Shown here one piece after another: positions 35,639 to 43,978 of a stretch of DNA of 52,544 bases (within the stretch, counting starts at the first letter, position 1; each line of letters opens with the position of its first letter). The DNA is taken from assembly GCA_946185535.1 (NCBI GenBank), contig CAMHJX010000023.1, forward strand, positions 1 through 52,544. The letters are read 5' to 3'. Position numbers and translations under genes: made by a program. Below the pieces are notes generated by a model that saw only the letters and a list, made by a program, of their open reading frames with translations, searched no databases and was not told the origin of the DNA. The DNA comes from an uncultured Bacteroidales bacterium (GTDB lineage Bacteria; Bacteroidota; Bacteroidia; Bacteroidales; F082).

Positions 35639-36334
35639 TTAGTTTGACACTGATTTGACATCGATCTGCACACCCGGGCTCATCGTGCTAGAAATATAGA
35701 TGCTCTTCACATATGTACCTTTAGCAGCGGCTGGTTTCAACTTGATAACGGTTTGGATCAGCTCCTTGGCGTTATCAAAAATCTGTTCCGGAGAGAAGCT
35801 CACTTTGGCGACTCCAGCAGCAATGATACCGTACTTGTCGACCTTGAAGTCGATCTTACCGGCTTTCACTTCTTGAACAGCCTTTGCGACGTCCATCGTA
35901 ACAGTACCAGTCTTGGGGTTCGGCATCAAGCCGCGAGGACCGAGGATACGGCCCAGAGCACCCACTTTAGGCATGATGTTAGGAGTGGTGATCACAATGT
36001 CAATATCGGTCCAACCGTCCTTGATCTTTTGGATGTATTCATCCAGACCAACGTAATCAGCACCAGCGTCTAAAGCTTCTTGAGCCTTGTCAGGGTTGCA
36101 GAGCACCAAGACGCGGACGACTTTACCAGTACCGTGAGGCAGCGTCACCGAGCCGCGGACCATTTGATTGGCCTTACGGGGGTCGACACCCAAACGGATG
36201 TTCAAGTCAACCGAAGCATCAAACTTGCTGTAAGTGATCTGTTTTACGATATTAACTGCTTCATTCAAGGAGTAACTCTTGCTTTTGTCGAACTTAGCTA
36301 AAGCTTCTTTCCTCTGTTTGGATACTTTTGACAT
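35639..36334 (-). CDS. rplA: 50S ribosomal protein L1
   Basis: A 231-aa L1 protein of the ribosomal L1 stalk. Conserved motifs include [29 protein letters not shown], and the signature region [23 protein letters not shown]1 also typically represses the rplK-rplA transcript. It lies 20 nt upstream of rplJ. Confidence 0.99.
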   Translation of the reverse strand: MSKVSKQRKEALAKFDKSKSYSLNEAVNIVKQITYSKFDASVDLNIRLGVDPRKANQMVRGSVTLPHGTGKVVRVLVLCNPDKAQEALDAGADYVGLDEYIQKIKDGWTDIDIVITTPNIMPKVGALGRILGPRGLMPNPKTGTVTMDVAKAVQEVKAGKIDFKVDKYGIIAAGVAKVSFSPEQIFDNAKELIQTVIKLKPAAAKGTYVKSIYISSTMSPGVQIDVKSVSN

Positions 36335-36375
36335 TTAACTAACTTTTTTGTTGTTCTACAAATGCACGAAAGATC

Positions 36376-36822
36376 TTAGTCTTTCTTTAAAGGTGATTCG
36401 CCGGATATCTTCACGCCCATGCTGCGTGCCGTTCCAGCCACCATTGACATGGCGGACTCAACGGTAAAGCAGTTCATGTCCTTCATCTTGTTGGTGGCGA
36501 TTTCACGCACTTGGTCCCAAGTCAACGAACCGACTTTCGTACGGTTAGGTTCCTTGGAGCCGCCTTTGATCTTCGCAGCCTCGATGATGGAGACAGCCAC
36601 GGGAGAAGCCTTAACGATGAAATCGAAAGACTTATCTTTATACACAGTAATAATGACGGGCAAAACCTTGCCAGCCTGATCCTGTGTACGGGCATTGAAC
36701 TGCTTGCAGAATTCCATGATGTTCACACCCTTAGAACCCAGAGCGGGACCAACGGGCGGGGCGGGATTCGCAGCTCCTCCTTTGATTTGCAATTTAATTA
36801 ATCCGCTTACTTCTTTTGCCAT
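36376..36822 (-). CDS. rplK: 50S ribosomal protein L11
   Basis: A 148-aa L11 protein of the GTPase-associated centre. It has [20 protein letters not shown] at the N-terminus and the C-terminal rRNA-binding domain with SVEIIEA-like [17 protein letters not shown] and ARSMGVKI. It is followed by rplA after 41 nt. Confidence 0.99.
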   Translation of the reverse strand: MAKEVSGLIKLQIKGGAANPAPPVGPALGSKGVNIMEFCKQFNARTQDQAGKVLPVIITVYKDKSFDFIVKASPVAVSIIEAAKIKGGSKEPNRTKVGSLTWDQVREIATNKMKDMNCFTVESAMSMVAGTARSMGVKISGESPLKKD

Positions 36823-36878
36823 TTCTTTAATCCTTAATTAAGTGTAATTAGGCAACAATTTAATTCGCAAAAACCAAC

Positions 36879-37427
36879 TTAGCTTTCTAACTTCACTTGG
36901 AAGAAACTCAGCTCCAAAGGCGTCTTGCGACCGAAAATCTTCACGGCGACCTTCAATTTCTTCTTTTCCTCGTTCACCTCTTCGATGATACCTTGGAAAG
37001 TGCTGAACGGTCCGTCGTTGACAATGACCGACTGACCCACCATGAACATGACATCGCTGCCAGCGCCCATGCCTTGGAGTTCGTCGACCTTGCCCAAGAT
37101 TCGCTTCACCTCTTGAGGGCGCAGCGGGTCGGGCTCACCTTTCGTGCCTAGGAAGCCTAGCACATTCGGAACATTTTTGATTACATGAACGACCTCACCT
37201 ACCAATACCGCCTCCACAAGCACATAACCCGGCAGGTAGTTGCGCTCTTTGCACACCTTCTTGCCGTTCTTCACCTCGAAGTACTTCTCGGTCGGAATCA
37301 AGACTGTCGGGATAAGGTCTTGCAGGTTTAGCCTCTTGATTTCGGACTCAAGGTATTCCTTAACCTTCTTTTCCTTACCAGAGATGGCCTTGACCACATA
37401 CCACTTCAGCTCGTTCGTGTCGCTCAT
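36879..37427 (-). CDS. nusG: Transcription antitermination factor NusG
   Basis: A 182-aa NusG. The NGN domain is [20 protein letters not shown] with [10 protein letters not shown] and the NVLGFLG loop; the KOW domain is [20 protein letters not shown]. It binds RNA polymerase and couples it to Rho or the ribosome. Standard position between secE and rplK. Confidence 0.98.
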   Translation of the reverse strand: MSDTNELKWYVVKAISGKEKKVKEYLESEIKRLNLQDLIPTVLIPTEKYFEVKNGKKVCKERNYLPGYVLVEAVLVGEVVHVIKNVPNVLGFLGTKGEPDPLRPQEVKRILGKVDELQGMGAGSDVMFMVGQSVIVNDGPFSTFQGIIEEVNEEKKKLKVAVKIFGRKTPLELSFFQVKLES

Positions 37428-37484
37428 CTTCCAATCAAATTAAAAAGTTTGCCGATAAATGCTCATCAAGATTCAATCCATCTA

Positions 37485-37673
37485 TCAGAACAGTCCGTAA
37501 AACGCTTCTAACAGATTTTTGAATGAAATGTCCATCAAGAACACCACGAGTGCGATGATCAGGGAAGCAATGGACACAACCAACACGCTACTTCTCAGCT
37601 CTTGCCAAGTCGGCCAAGTGACCTTCTCTTTGAGCTCAGTGTAGCACTCCTTAATGTAGTTTACAATTTTCAT
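37485..37673 (-). CDS. secE: Preprotein translocase subunit SecE
   Basis: A 62-aa single-span SecE (the short Bacteroidetes form). The amphipathic helix YIKECYTELKEKVTWPTWQEL precedes one transmembrane helix (SVLVVSIASLIIALVVFLMD). It clamps SecY in the membrane translocon. It lies between tRNA-Trp and nusG. Confidence 0.97.
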   Translation of the reverse strand: MKIVNYIKECYTELKEKVTWPTWQELRSSVLVVSIASLIIALVVFLMDISFKNLLEAFYGLF

Positions 37674-37697
37674 CTTCTATTGAACCTTAATAAAAAG

Positions 37698-37770
37698 CAC
37701 GGGCGGAAAGGCTCGAACTCTCGACACTCGGTTTTGGAGACCGATGCTCTACCAACTGAGCTACGCCCGT
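37698..37770 (-). tRNA. tRNA-Trp (CCA)
   Basis: A complete cloverleaf on the minus strand: acceptor ACGGGCG/CGCCCGT, D arm TAGCTCAGTTGGTAGAGC, and an anticodon stem-loop with CTCCAAA giving anticodon CCA. The T arm is AGTTCGAGC-like. CCA is not encoded. It sits between tuf and secE, as usual in Bacteroidales. Confidence 0.97.
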
Positions 37771-37819
37771 AGAATAAGGGTGGGGGTTGAGCCCACCCTT
37801 ACATTGATTTGTTTGTTGA

Positions 37820-39010
37820 TCAATCGTCGATAATCTCGATGACTTGACCGGAACCCACGGTACGGCCGCCTTCACGGATAGCGAAGCGGAGACCCTTGTC
37901 CATGGCGATGTCGGCAATCAACTTAACGTCGATGGTGACGTGGTCGCCAGGCATGACCATTTCCATACCTTCAGGAAGGGTGATTTCACCGGTAACGTCG
38001 GTGGTTCTGAAGTAGAACTGAGGACGATACTTGTTACGGAACGGGGTGTGACGGCCACCTTCTTCTTTGCTCAGGACATAGACCTGACCCTTGAAGTGGT
38101 GGTAAGGCTTCACCGAACCGGGCTTGGCAATAACCATACCACGGCGGATTTCGTCCTTGTCGATACCACGGAGCAACAGACCAGCGTTATCGCCAGCTTC
38201 ACCTTCGTCCAAAATCTTGCGGAACATTTCCACACCGGTAACGACTGACTTCAGCTTCTCAGCACCCATACCGAGGATATCGACGGGGTCACCAACGTGG
38301 ATGACACCAGTCTCGATACGACCGGTAGCAACGGTACCACGGCCAGTGATGGAGAACACGTCCTCGATAGGCATCAGGAACGGTTTATCAACGGCACGCT
38401 GAGGCTCAGGAATCCAAGTGTCGCAAGCGTCCATCAGTTCGTCGATGGCGGGAGTCCACTTCGGGTCGTCGTTCAAGGCACCCAGAGCAGAGCCACGGAT
38501 GATAGGCGTATTGTCGGCATCGAATTCGTACTTGCCAAGGAGGTCGCGGACTTCCATCTCAACCAACTCCAGCAATTCTTCATCGTCAACAAGGTCGCAC
38601 TTGTTCAGGAACACCACGAGGCGCGGCACACCAACCTGACGAGCGAGCAGGATGTGCTCACGGGTTTGAGGCATGGGACCGTCGGTGGCGGCAACAACGA
38701 TGATAGCACCGTCCATCTGAGCAGCACCAGTAACCATGTTCTTCACATAGTCAGCGTGGCCAGGGCAGTCGACGTGTGCATAGTGACGCTTCTCAGTCTG
38801 ATACTCGACGTGAGCGGTATTGATGGTGATACCTCTCTCCTTCTCTTCCGGAGCGGAGTCGATGGAGTCGAAGCTCTTGACCTCTGACAGACCCTTCTTA
38901 GCAAGGTGAAGGGTGATAGCAGCGGTCAAAGTGGTCTTACCGTGGTCAACGTGGCCAATCGTACCAATGTTGACGTGCGGTTTAGTTCTTTCGAATTTTT
39001 CTTTTGCCAT
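37820..39010 (-). CDS. tuf: Elongation factor Tu
   Basis: A 396-aa EF-Tu carrying aminoacyl-tRNA to the ribosome. G1 GHVDHGKT, the switch-I region [12 protein letters not shown]3 [13 protein letters not shown]4 NKCD and G5 GSAL are intact, as are domains 2 and 3 (GRGTVATGR ... [10 protein letters not shown]). Flanked by tRNA genes on both sides on the same strand. Confidence 0.99.
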   Translation of the reverse strand: MAKEKFERTKPHVNIGTIGHVDHGKTTLTAAITLHLAKKGLSEVKSFDSIDSAPEEKERGITINTAHVEYQTEKRHYAHVDCPGHADYVKNMVTGAAQMDGAIIVVAATDGPMPQTREHILLARQVGVPRLVVFLNKCDLVDDEELLELVEMEVRDLLGKYEFDADNTPIIRGSALGALNDDPKWTPAIDELMDACDTWIPEPQRAVDKPFLMPIEDVFSITGRGTVATGRIETGVIHVGDPVDILGMGAEKLKSVVTGVEMFRKILDEGEAGDNAGLLLRGIDKDEIRRGMVIAKPGSVKPYHHFKGQVYVLSKEEGGRHTPFRNKYRPQFYFRTTDVTGEITLPEGMEMVMPGDHVTIDVKLIADIAMDKGLRFAIREGGRTVGSGQVIEIIDD

Positions 39011-39055
39011 TTTGTTTTCTATTTAAGGTTATGAACTCTATTCCATAAAAAATCG

Positions 39056-39127
39056 AGCCGATGGGGAGAATTGAACTCCCGACCCCTTCCTTACCAAGGA
39101 AGTGCTCTACCGCTGAGCTACATCGGC
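39056..39127 (-). tRNA. tRNA-Thr (GGT)
   Basis: Acceptor GCCGATG/CATCGGC. The anticodon arm CTTCCTTGGTAAGGAAG gives anticodon GGT; the T loop is GTTCAATTC. First tRNA upstream of tuf. Confidence 0.97.
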
Positions 39128-39142
39128 TTGTTGTTTCATCTG

Positions 39143-39215
39143 AGCGGAAGACGGGGCTCGAACCCGCCACCTAAAGCTTGGAAGGCTTTCGCTCTGCCAA
39201 ATGAGCTACTTCCGC
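39143..39215 (-). tRNA. tRNA-Gly (TCC)
   Basis: Acceptor GCGGAAG/CTTCCGC. The anticodon loop CTTCCAA gives TCC; the T arm is GGCGGGTTCGAGCCCCGTC. Confidence 0.97.
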
Positions 39216-39230
39216 TTGTCCGCTTGACTG

Positions 39231-39312
39231 TGGGGGAGGGTGGACTCGAACCACCGAACGGATTCCCGGACAGATTTACAGTCTGTTGCAATTGCCACTA
39301 TGCGACTCCCCC
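39231..39312 (-). tRNA. tRNA-Tyr (GTA)
   Basis: An 82-nt class II tRNA with a long variable arm (CCGGGAATCCGTTCGG). Acceptor GGGGGAG/CTCCCCC; the anticodon loop CTGTAAA gives GTA. Confidence 0.97.
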
Positions 39313-39322
39313 GTCTTAACTG

Positions 39323-39395
39323 AGCCGGTAGACGGACTCGAACCGCCGACAGGCTGATTACAAATCAGCTACTCTACCAACTGAGTTATACCGGC
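39323..39395 (-). tRNA. tRNA-Thr (TGT)
   Basis: Acceptor GCCGGTA/TACCGGC. The anticodon loop TTTGTAA gives TGT. First gene of the tRNA-tuf transcript, 59 nt downstream of the promoter. Confidence 0.97.
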
Positions 39396-39453
39396 ATGAT
39401 GTGAAAGAACGATTTGCTTCTTTTAGCCGCCTTTTCTCCTCTGAAAAGGTGTG

Positions 39454-39483
39454 CAAAAATACTGCTTTTTCCCGAATTGACAA
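39454..39483 (-). promoter_or_regulatory. Promoter of the tRNA-tuf operon
   Basis: Minus strand: -33 TTG (39483-39481), exactly 19 nt, -7 TATTTTTG (39461-39454) then C. It matches the Bacteroidetes housekeeping consensus and is placed just ahead of tRNA-Thr. Confidence 0.8.
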
Positions 39484-39571
39484 TGCGTTTTCTGTTTTTT
39501 TTCGAAAAAAAATCGATTATTTTTTGTATCTTATTAAAAATCAACTTATTAAATATTGCTCTTTTTAGGCC

Positions 39572-39609
39572 AAAAAGAAGCCGACTCATGGTTTCCGGGC
39601 CGGCTTCTT
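39572..39609 (-). terminator. Rho-independent terminator after hpf
   Basis: Minus strand AAGAAGCCG ... CGGCTTCTT stem (39609-39601 with 39583-39575), followed by TTTTG, about 37 nt after the hpf stop. Confidence 0.8.
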
Positions 39610-39646
39610 ATGCTAAATGTTGGTTTTTGGGATTTTTTGGCAGGTA

Positions 39647-39943
39647 TTATTTGCCAGTTTTACCCTTGTATTTCTCCAATTGTTTCTTGAGTGCGTCGAT
39701 GGAGGTGTCGATGGATTCCTCAAATGTCTTGCTCTGCTTGCTGGCATACAGGTCATCGCCACGCAATACCAGTCGGACATCAGCGATCTTGTTTTCGGGA
39801 GTGTCAGTGTTGTCGAGCTTCAGCGAAACCTCGGCATTGATCACCTCGCTGTACTTGGCGCAAAGCTTTTCCACTTTCTGCGTAATGAAGTCTTCAAGTT
39901 TTTGGTCAGCCTTGAAGTGAACTGAATTGATCATAACTTTCAT
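39647..39943 (-). CDS. hpf: Ribosome hibernation-promoting factor / RaiA family
   Basis: A 98-aa short-form HPF/RaiA protein that binds the 30S decoding region in starved cells and inactivates ribosomes. Typical: MKVMINSVHFKADQKLEDFI, KYSEVINAEVSLKLDN and RLVLRGDDLYASKQSKTFEESID. I choose ATG 39943-39941; the frame continues 8 codons upstream into the xerC stop region (MIKRKEFI), which is less likely. It lies 20 nt downstream of xerC, so the two are co-transcribed. Confidence 0.95.
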   Translation of the reverse strand: MKVMINSVHFKADQKLEDFITQKVEKLCAKYSEVINAEVSLKLDNTDTPENKIADVRLVLRGDDLYASKQSKTFEESIDTSIDALKKQLEKYKGKTGK

Positions 39944-39963
39944 AATAAACTCCTTTCTTTTAA

Positions 39964-40839
39964 TCATCCTTTCGGATGGGCTTGTTTATGAATTTTCTTG
40001 AGTTGTTCTATTGTATTGTGGGCATAAATCTGGGTCGTGGCCAGGTTCTCATGCCCTAGAAGTTTCTGTATGGCTACCAGGCTTGCGCCTTCGTCCAACA
40101 GGTGGGTGGCAAAGGTGTGGCGCAACACGTGCGGGCTCTTTTGCTTCAGCGTCGTCACCCCTTCAAGCATGTGATGCACCTTATTATATACATACGAGGG
40201 CGACATCTCCTCCCCTTTGTCGTTCAAAAGGAGCCGGTCGGCCTTGGTCGTGAAAGTAGCATCGCGCAAAGCTTGGTATTGAACTATCAACTGTATCATC
40301 TCCCTTGATAACGGAACCAGCCGGTCTTTATTGCGTTTGCCGTGTATTTTCAGCTGCATGTCCATCTTATCGACATCGCCGTCCTCCAATCCGCGCAGCT
40401 CTGCCTGCCGCATGCCCGTCTGATACAGCATTTCGAAGAGCAGGTGATCGCGTTGAGTCGAAAAATCGGCTTCCTCACCAAACGACACCTTATTAATATC
40501 TGTCTCGGTGACGAACTTGACGAGGGTCTTGGGGTGTTTCAACGCCTTGATGCCCGTCATTGGCGATTTCTCTATCAGGTTCTCGCGCAGGCAATATTTA
40601 TAAAAGGTACGAAGTGTAGAAGTCTTGCGGTTGATGCTCCGATTGACCAGTCCTTCCTCTTTCAGATGGACGATGTACGACTTCACCATTGTCGTTTTCA
40701 CTTGAGTCAAGTCATCGATACCCAACTCATCTTTCAGAAAATGAGCAAATTGATCCATGTCGCTCTGGTAGGCTTCGACAGTGAGCGGCGAGAATCGTTT
40801 TTCCGCTTCGATGTAGGATATGAACTGATCGATGAGCAT
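39964..40839 (-). CDS. xerC: Tyrosine recombinase XerC
   Basis: A 291-aa site-specific recombinase of the Xer type, which resolves chromosome dimers at dif. The N-terminal SAM-like DNA-binding domain (FISYIEAEKRFSPLTVEAYQ) is followed by the catalytic domain with Arg in TGMRQAELRGL, His-x-x-Arg in HVLRHTFATHLL, LGHENLATTQIYAH holding His and the nucleophile Tyr. Association with hpf and rpsU is typical for Bacteroidales, so it is the housekeeping enzyme, not a phage integrase. Confidence 0.94.
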   Translation of the reverse strand: MLIDQFISYIEAEKRFSPLTVEAYQSDMDQFAHFLKDELGIDDLTQVKTTMVKSYIVHLKEEGLVNRSINRKTSTLRTFYKYCLRENLIEKSPMTGIKALKHPKTLVKFVTETDINKVSFGEEADFSTQRDHLLFEMLYQTGMRQAELRGLEDGDVDKMDMQLKIHGKRNKDRLVPLSREMIQLIVQYQALRDATFTTKADRLLLNDKGEEMSPSYVYNKVHHMLEGVTTLKQKSPHVLRHTFATHLLDEGASLVAIQKLLGHENLATTQIYAHNTIEQLKKIHKQAHPKG

Positions 40840-40840
40840 A

Positions 40841-40894
40841 ACAAAAAACTTCGCTGTAAAATTAGTAATAAATTACCAATTCACAGCGAAGTTT
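40841..40894 (-). terminator. Terminator between rpsU and xerC
   Basis: A perfect 12-bp stem (AAACTTCGCTGT 40894-40883 and ACAGCGAAGTTT 40857-40846, minus strand), 25-nt loop, then TTTG. It ends directly before the xerC ATG. It would reduce transcription from rpsU into xerC. Confidence 0.75.
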
Positions 40895-40925
40895 GCCTAA
40901 AAAATTATTTTCCTAAGCGGGCGAA

Positions 40926-41123
40926 TTACATATTCTGTTCAGCCTCACGGAGTTTCTGCACATAGATAGCCTTCATCAGCTGTGCACGCTTGATGACTGA
41001 GGGCTTGGTGAACTGTTGGCGAGCGCGCAATTCTTTCACGACGCCGGTCTTTTCATACTTTCTCTTGTAGCGCTTCAAAGCTCTGTCGATGCTTTCGCCT
41101 TCTTTTACAGGAACAATAATCAT
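40926..41123 (-). CDS. rpsU: 30S ribosomal protein S21
   Basis: A 65-aa basic protein: MIIVPVKEGESIDRALKRYK, RKYEKTGVVKELRARQQF and KPSVIKR. Full length for the family. In Bacteroidetes S21 helps shape the mRNA exit site that sequesters the anti-Shine-Dalgarno sequence. Confidence 0.97.
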   Translation of the reverse strand: MIIVPVKEGESIDRALKRYKRKYEKTGVVKELRARQQFTKPSVIKRAQLMKAIYVQKLREAEQNM

Positions 41124-41179
41124 TTTAAAACACTTCCTTCTTTTAAATGGTTAGTACTAATGGTTTAATTTTGAGGCCG

Positions 41180-41208
41180 CAAAAATACAACTTTTTCTTT
41201 TTCCCCAA
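41180..41208 (-). promoter_or_regulatory. Promoter of rpsU
   Basis: Minus strand: -33 TTG (41208-41206), 18 nt, -7 TATTTTTG (41187-41180) followed by C, about 57 nt before the rpsU ATG. Confidence 0.72.
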
Positions 41209-41255
41209 CAAAAAAGTGCAGAAAAAAGCAAAAGTTTCGAAACTGCAACGAAACA

Positions 41256-41286
41256 TTTGTCAAAAACCATCTTTTTTCTAATTTTG
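41256..41286 (+). promoter_or_regulatory. Promoter of the tatA-tatC operon
   Basis: -33 TTTG (41256-41259), exactly 19 nt, -7 TAATTTTG (41279-41286). It is 31 nt before the tatA start and divergent from the rpsU promoter. Confidence 0.78.
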
Positions 41287-41316
41287 CAGTTTCAATCAAC
41301 TAAACGTTTAGAATAT

Positions 41317-41502
41317 ATGCAATTACTTACTATCGGATGGCCTGAGATTCTCCTCATCGCATTGATTGTTCTGTTGCTCTTCGGCGCAAAGAAGATCCCG
41401 GAACTGATGAAGAGTTTGGGCAAAGGTGCAAAGAGCTTCAAGGACGGCATGAACGGCGTGGAAGAACCTGAAATCAAGGAAGACAAGGAAAAGAAGGAAT
41501 GA
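41317..41502 (+). CDS. tatA: Sec-independent protein translocase TatA
   Basis: A 61-aa pore-forming Tat component. It has a short periplasmic start, one transmembrane helix ([23 protein letters not shown]), the conserved FGxKK/P hinge, an amphipathic helix ([16 protein letters not shown]) and an acidic/basic tail. The start is ATG 41317 ([10 protein letters not shown]); the frame extends upstream, but that part contains the promoter. No tatB is present, as is usual in Bacteroidetes. It overlaps tatC by ATGA. Confidence 0.95.
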   Translation: MQLLTIGWPEILLIALIVLLLFGAKKIPELMKSLGKGAKSFKDGMNGVEEPEIKEDKEKKE

Positions 41503-42317
41503 GCGAGCGGGAGGTCAGCAGTTTCTGGGACCACTTGGATGTGCTTCGGAAAGTGCTGTTCCGCTGTCTGATTGCCTGGTTTGTCGGGGCGGTGGCTGCG
41601 TTCTGCTTCAAGAATCTGCTGTTCGACCTGCTGTTTGCCCCCTCGCGCGACGACTTCATCTCGTACCAAGGCTTGGCATGGCTTTGTGAGCGCACAGGTT
41701 GGCAGTCGCTCTGCCCAGGCAATTTCCAGGCTCAGTTCATCAACACGGAGTTGGCGGCACAGTTCATGACCCACATCAAGGTGGCCCTCGGGGCGGGACT
41801 CGTGGTGGTTTCGCCTTATCTCATCGTGCAACTTTACGGCTTCATCGCACCTGCGCTCTATGAAAAGGAGAAACGCCATGCTGCACCTATTATAATATGG
41901 GGCACGCTACTCTTCATCTTAGGTGTACTGATGAACTATTTCATCATCTTCCCCTTCGCCTTCCGTTTCCTCAACGATTACCAAGTGTACGAAGAGGTGA
42001 AAAACCAGATCTCCCTCTCGTCCTACATCTCCAACCTACTCATGCTCAGCCTGCTGATGGGCATACTCTTTGAGATTCCAATCGTCAACTACCTCTTGGC
42101 CAAGGCCGGACTGCTCCAAGCGGCGACCTTGAAGAAATATCGTCGACACGCCATCGTGGCCATTGCCATCGTGGCGGCTGTCATCACTCCCACCGGCGAC
42201 GCCGTGACGCTGACGCTCGTGACTTTGCCGATTTATTTGTTGTATGAAATAAGCATCCACATCGTCAGTAGAACTTCAAAGCGACAAGCCGGCGGTTCGA
42301 CAAGCTCAACGACCTAA
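41499..42317 (+). CDS. tatC: Sec-independent protein translocase TatC
   Basis: A 272-aa six-span receptor for twin-arginine signal peptides. The N-terminus has [17 protein letters not shown], matching the family's HLxELRxRL segment; further motifs are the conserved periplasmic [11 protein letters not shown]-like loop ([11 protein letters not shown]) and [11 protein letters not shown]. Starts at the ATGA overlap with tatA. The last residues (GGSTSSTT) are encoded by an intergenic repeat sequence rather than by native tatC. Confidence 0.95.
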   Translation: MSEREVSSFWDHLDVLRKVLFRCLIAWFVGAVAAFCFKNLLFDLLFAPSRDDFISYQGLAWLCERTGWQSLCPGNFQAQFINTELAAQFMTHIKVALGAGLVVVSPYLIVQLYGFIAPALYEKEKRHAAPIIIWGTLLFILGVLMNYFIIFPFAFRFLNDYQVYEEVKNQISLSSYISNLLMLSLLMGILFEIPIVNYLLAKAGLLQAATLKKYRRHAIVAIAIVAAVITPTGDAVTLTLVTLPIYLLYEISIHIVSRTSKRQAGGSTSSTT

Positions 42318-42361
42318 GGTCCCTGAGCCTGCGGTCCCTGAGGCCCATCGAAGGGCCGACC
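42293..42361. repeat. Intergenic palindromic repeat of the CCTGAGC-TTCGA type
   Basis: GGTTCGACAAGCTCAACGACC (42294-42314) is followed by GGTCCCTGAGCCTGCGGTCC and AAGGGCCGACC in inverted orientation. This is a form of the widely dispersed GGTCCCTGAGC...CGAAGGG element. The left part overlaps the tatC 3' end. Confidence 0.65.
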
Positions 42362-42409
42362 TAATCATAAAAAAAATCAGTATAATATCAATAACTAACT
42401 CTAAACAAT

Positions 42410-43882
42410 ATGTTACGAAAAATCAGAATCTGTCTACAAGTGGTCATGATGACCTTAGTGACCCTGTTGCTACTCGGCATCGGTTTCCGAGTGCATCTCT
42501 GGGCGGGTTGGGCGGCCAAAATCCAGTTTTTGCCTGCCTTCCTTGCCTTCAACTCAGTTGTGGTGATTGCCATCATCTTAGTCACCATTTTTTTCGGAAG
42601 AATCTATTGTAGCGTGGTTTGCCCTTTGGGCATCATGCAAGACATCTTCTCGTGGCTTGGCGGCAAGGCCAAAAAGAACTGTTTCAGCTATGCCAAGGAA
42701 ATCAAATGGCTGCGTTATGGCTTCTTTGCCGTTTTCGCCATCATGCTCATCATCGGTTTTGCGCCGCTGACGACCTTGTTTGCGCCCTACAGTGCATACG
42801 GCCGCATCGTCAACAGCCTGTTCAAGCCACTGTATGACCTGCTCAACAACTGGCTCGCTGGCCTCGATGCCGCCAACGACCGCTACAACTTCACCGAGGT
42901 CCAAATCTGGACCCGTAGCGTGACGACCTTCGTGGTGGCCATCCTTACTTTAGTCATATTAGGCTTCCTCGCCTGGCGCAAAGGGCGTCTCTATTGCAAC
43001 ACGATTTGTCCTGTGGGTACTTTCCTCAGCTTCTTCTCGCGTTTCTCCTTGCTTCGCGTCCGCTTCGACAAGGACAAGTGCAAGAACTGCGGCATGTGTG
43101 AGAAGAACTGCAAGGCACAAGCCATCGACTTCAAAGAAGGAAAAATCGATTATTCACGCTGCGTGGTTTGTGGCGACTGCCTCGACAAATGCAAATTCGA
43201 CGCGCTGAAATATGGTAGGGACTTATCCGCTTTTAAAACCGAATCGAAGCCCGTCGATACTGAGCGTCGTGCCTTCCTCGTAGGTGCAGCAGTGGCCGGC
43301 ACTTCGGCAGCTTTGGCCCAGACCGAAATGAAGGTCGATGGCGGCTTGGCGGTCATCGAGGACAAGGTTGCTCCCAAACGGAATACGCTCATCACGCCTC
43401 CCGGCTCAGTGTCGGCTCGCCACATGCAACGCCATTGCACGGCTTGTCAACTCTGTGTTTCAAGTTGCCCGAACAATGTGCTCCGTCCTTCCACCGATTT
43501 ACAGCACTTCATGCAACCCACGATGTCGTTTGAGCGCGGCTATTGCCGTCCCGAATGCACGCGATGCAGCGAGGTCTGCCCCGCTGGTGCCATCAAGCCC
43601 ATTTCCCGTGAGGAAAAAACTGGTATCCATGTGGGTCATGCCGTTTGGATTAAAGATAATTGCGTCGTATTGACCGACGGTGTGAGTTGCGGCAACTGTG
43701 CGCGCCACTGCCCCACAGGTGCCATTCAGATGGTGGACTACGAAGGCCCGAACGGCAAGGTACAAGTGCCTGCCGTGGACGAGAACAAATGCATCGGCTG
43801 CGGTGCATGCGAGCACCTCTGCCCTGCCCGACCGTTTAGCGCAATTTACGTGGAAGGAAATGAAATGCATCATATCGGATAA
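42410..43882 (+). CDS. Membrane polyferredoxin (NapH/NosR-like plus periplasmic ferredoxin, internal Tat motif)
   Basis: A 490-aa electron-transfer protein. The N-terminal 190 residues carry about four transmembrane helices with two CxxxCP motifs (YCSVVCPLG at 67, YCNTICPVG at 196), as in NapH/NosR/CcoG-like proteins. Two 4Fe-4S clusters follow (CKNCGMCEKNC; CVVCGDCLDKC). At residues 284-303 comes TERRAFLVGAAVAGTSAALA, a twin-arginine-like hydrophobic segment. It is followed by four further ferredoxin-type clusters (CTACQLCVSSCP; CTRCSEVCP; CGNCARHCP; CIGCGACEHLCP). This resembles a NapH-NapG fusion spanning the membrane. It lies in the tat gene cluster and upstream of a Tat-type reductase, to which it may pass electrons. 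Confidence 0.88.
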   Translation: MLRKIRICLQVVMMTLVTLLLLGIGFRVHLWAGWAAKIQFLPAFLAFNSVVVIAIILVTIFFGRIYCSVVCPLGIMQDIFSWLGGKAKKNCFSYAKEIKWLRYGFFAVFAIMLIIGFAPLTTLFAPYSAYGRIVNSLFKPLYDLLNNWLAGLDAANDRYNFTEVQIWTRSVTTFVVAILTLVILGFLAWRKGRLYCNTICPVGTFLSFFSRFSLLRVRFDKDKCKNCGMCEKNCKAQAIDFKEGKIDYSRCVVCGDCLDKCKFDALKYGRDLSAFKTESKPVDTERRAFLVGAAVAGTSAALAQTEMKVDGGLAVIEDKVAPKRNTLITPPGSVSARHMQRHCTACQLCVSSCPNNVLRPSTDLQHFMQPTMSFERGYCRPECTRCSEVCPAGAIKPISREEKTGIHVGHAVWIKDNCVVLTDGVSCGNCARHCPTGAIQMVDYEGPNGKVQVPAVDENKCIGCGACEHLCPARPFSAIYVEGNEMHHIG

Positions 43883-43888
43883 TTGGAT

Positions 43889-43955
43889 GTAGGGCTGTCA
43901 CACCGTGGCAGCCGCAGGAACAAACAAAACGGCTGCCACACTGTGACAGTCCTAC
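43889..43955. repeat. Long near-perfect hairpin between the polyferredoxin and aldo/keto reductase genes
   Basis: 26-nt arms (43889-43914 and 43930-43955) match at 23 of 26 positions, with the arm sequence GTAGG-CTGTCACA-GTGGCAGCCG; the loop is 15 nt. There is no T run. In an mRNA it would form a very stable stem just after the polyferredoxin stop. Confidence 0.85.
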
Positions 43956-43978
43956 AAAACAAACAAAATACAAACAAA

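Noticed and set aside
39964-40839. Tyrosine recombinase as the integrase of a mobile element
   Set aside because: It lies between hpf and rpsU in a conserved core arrangement and has XerC features; no att sites or cargo are attached to it.
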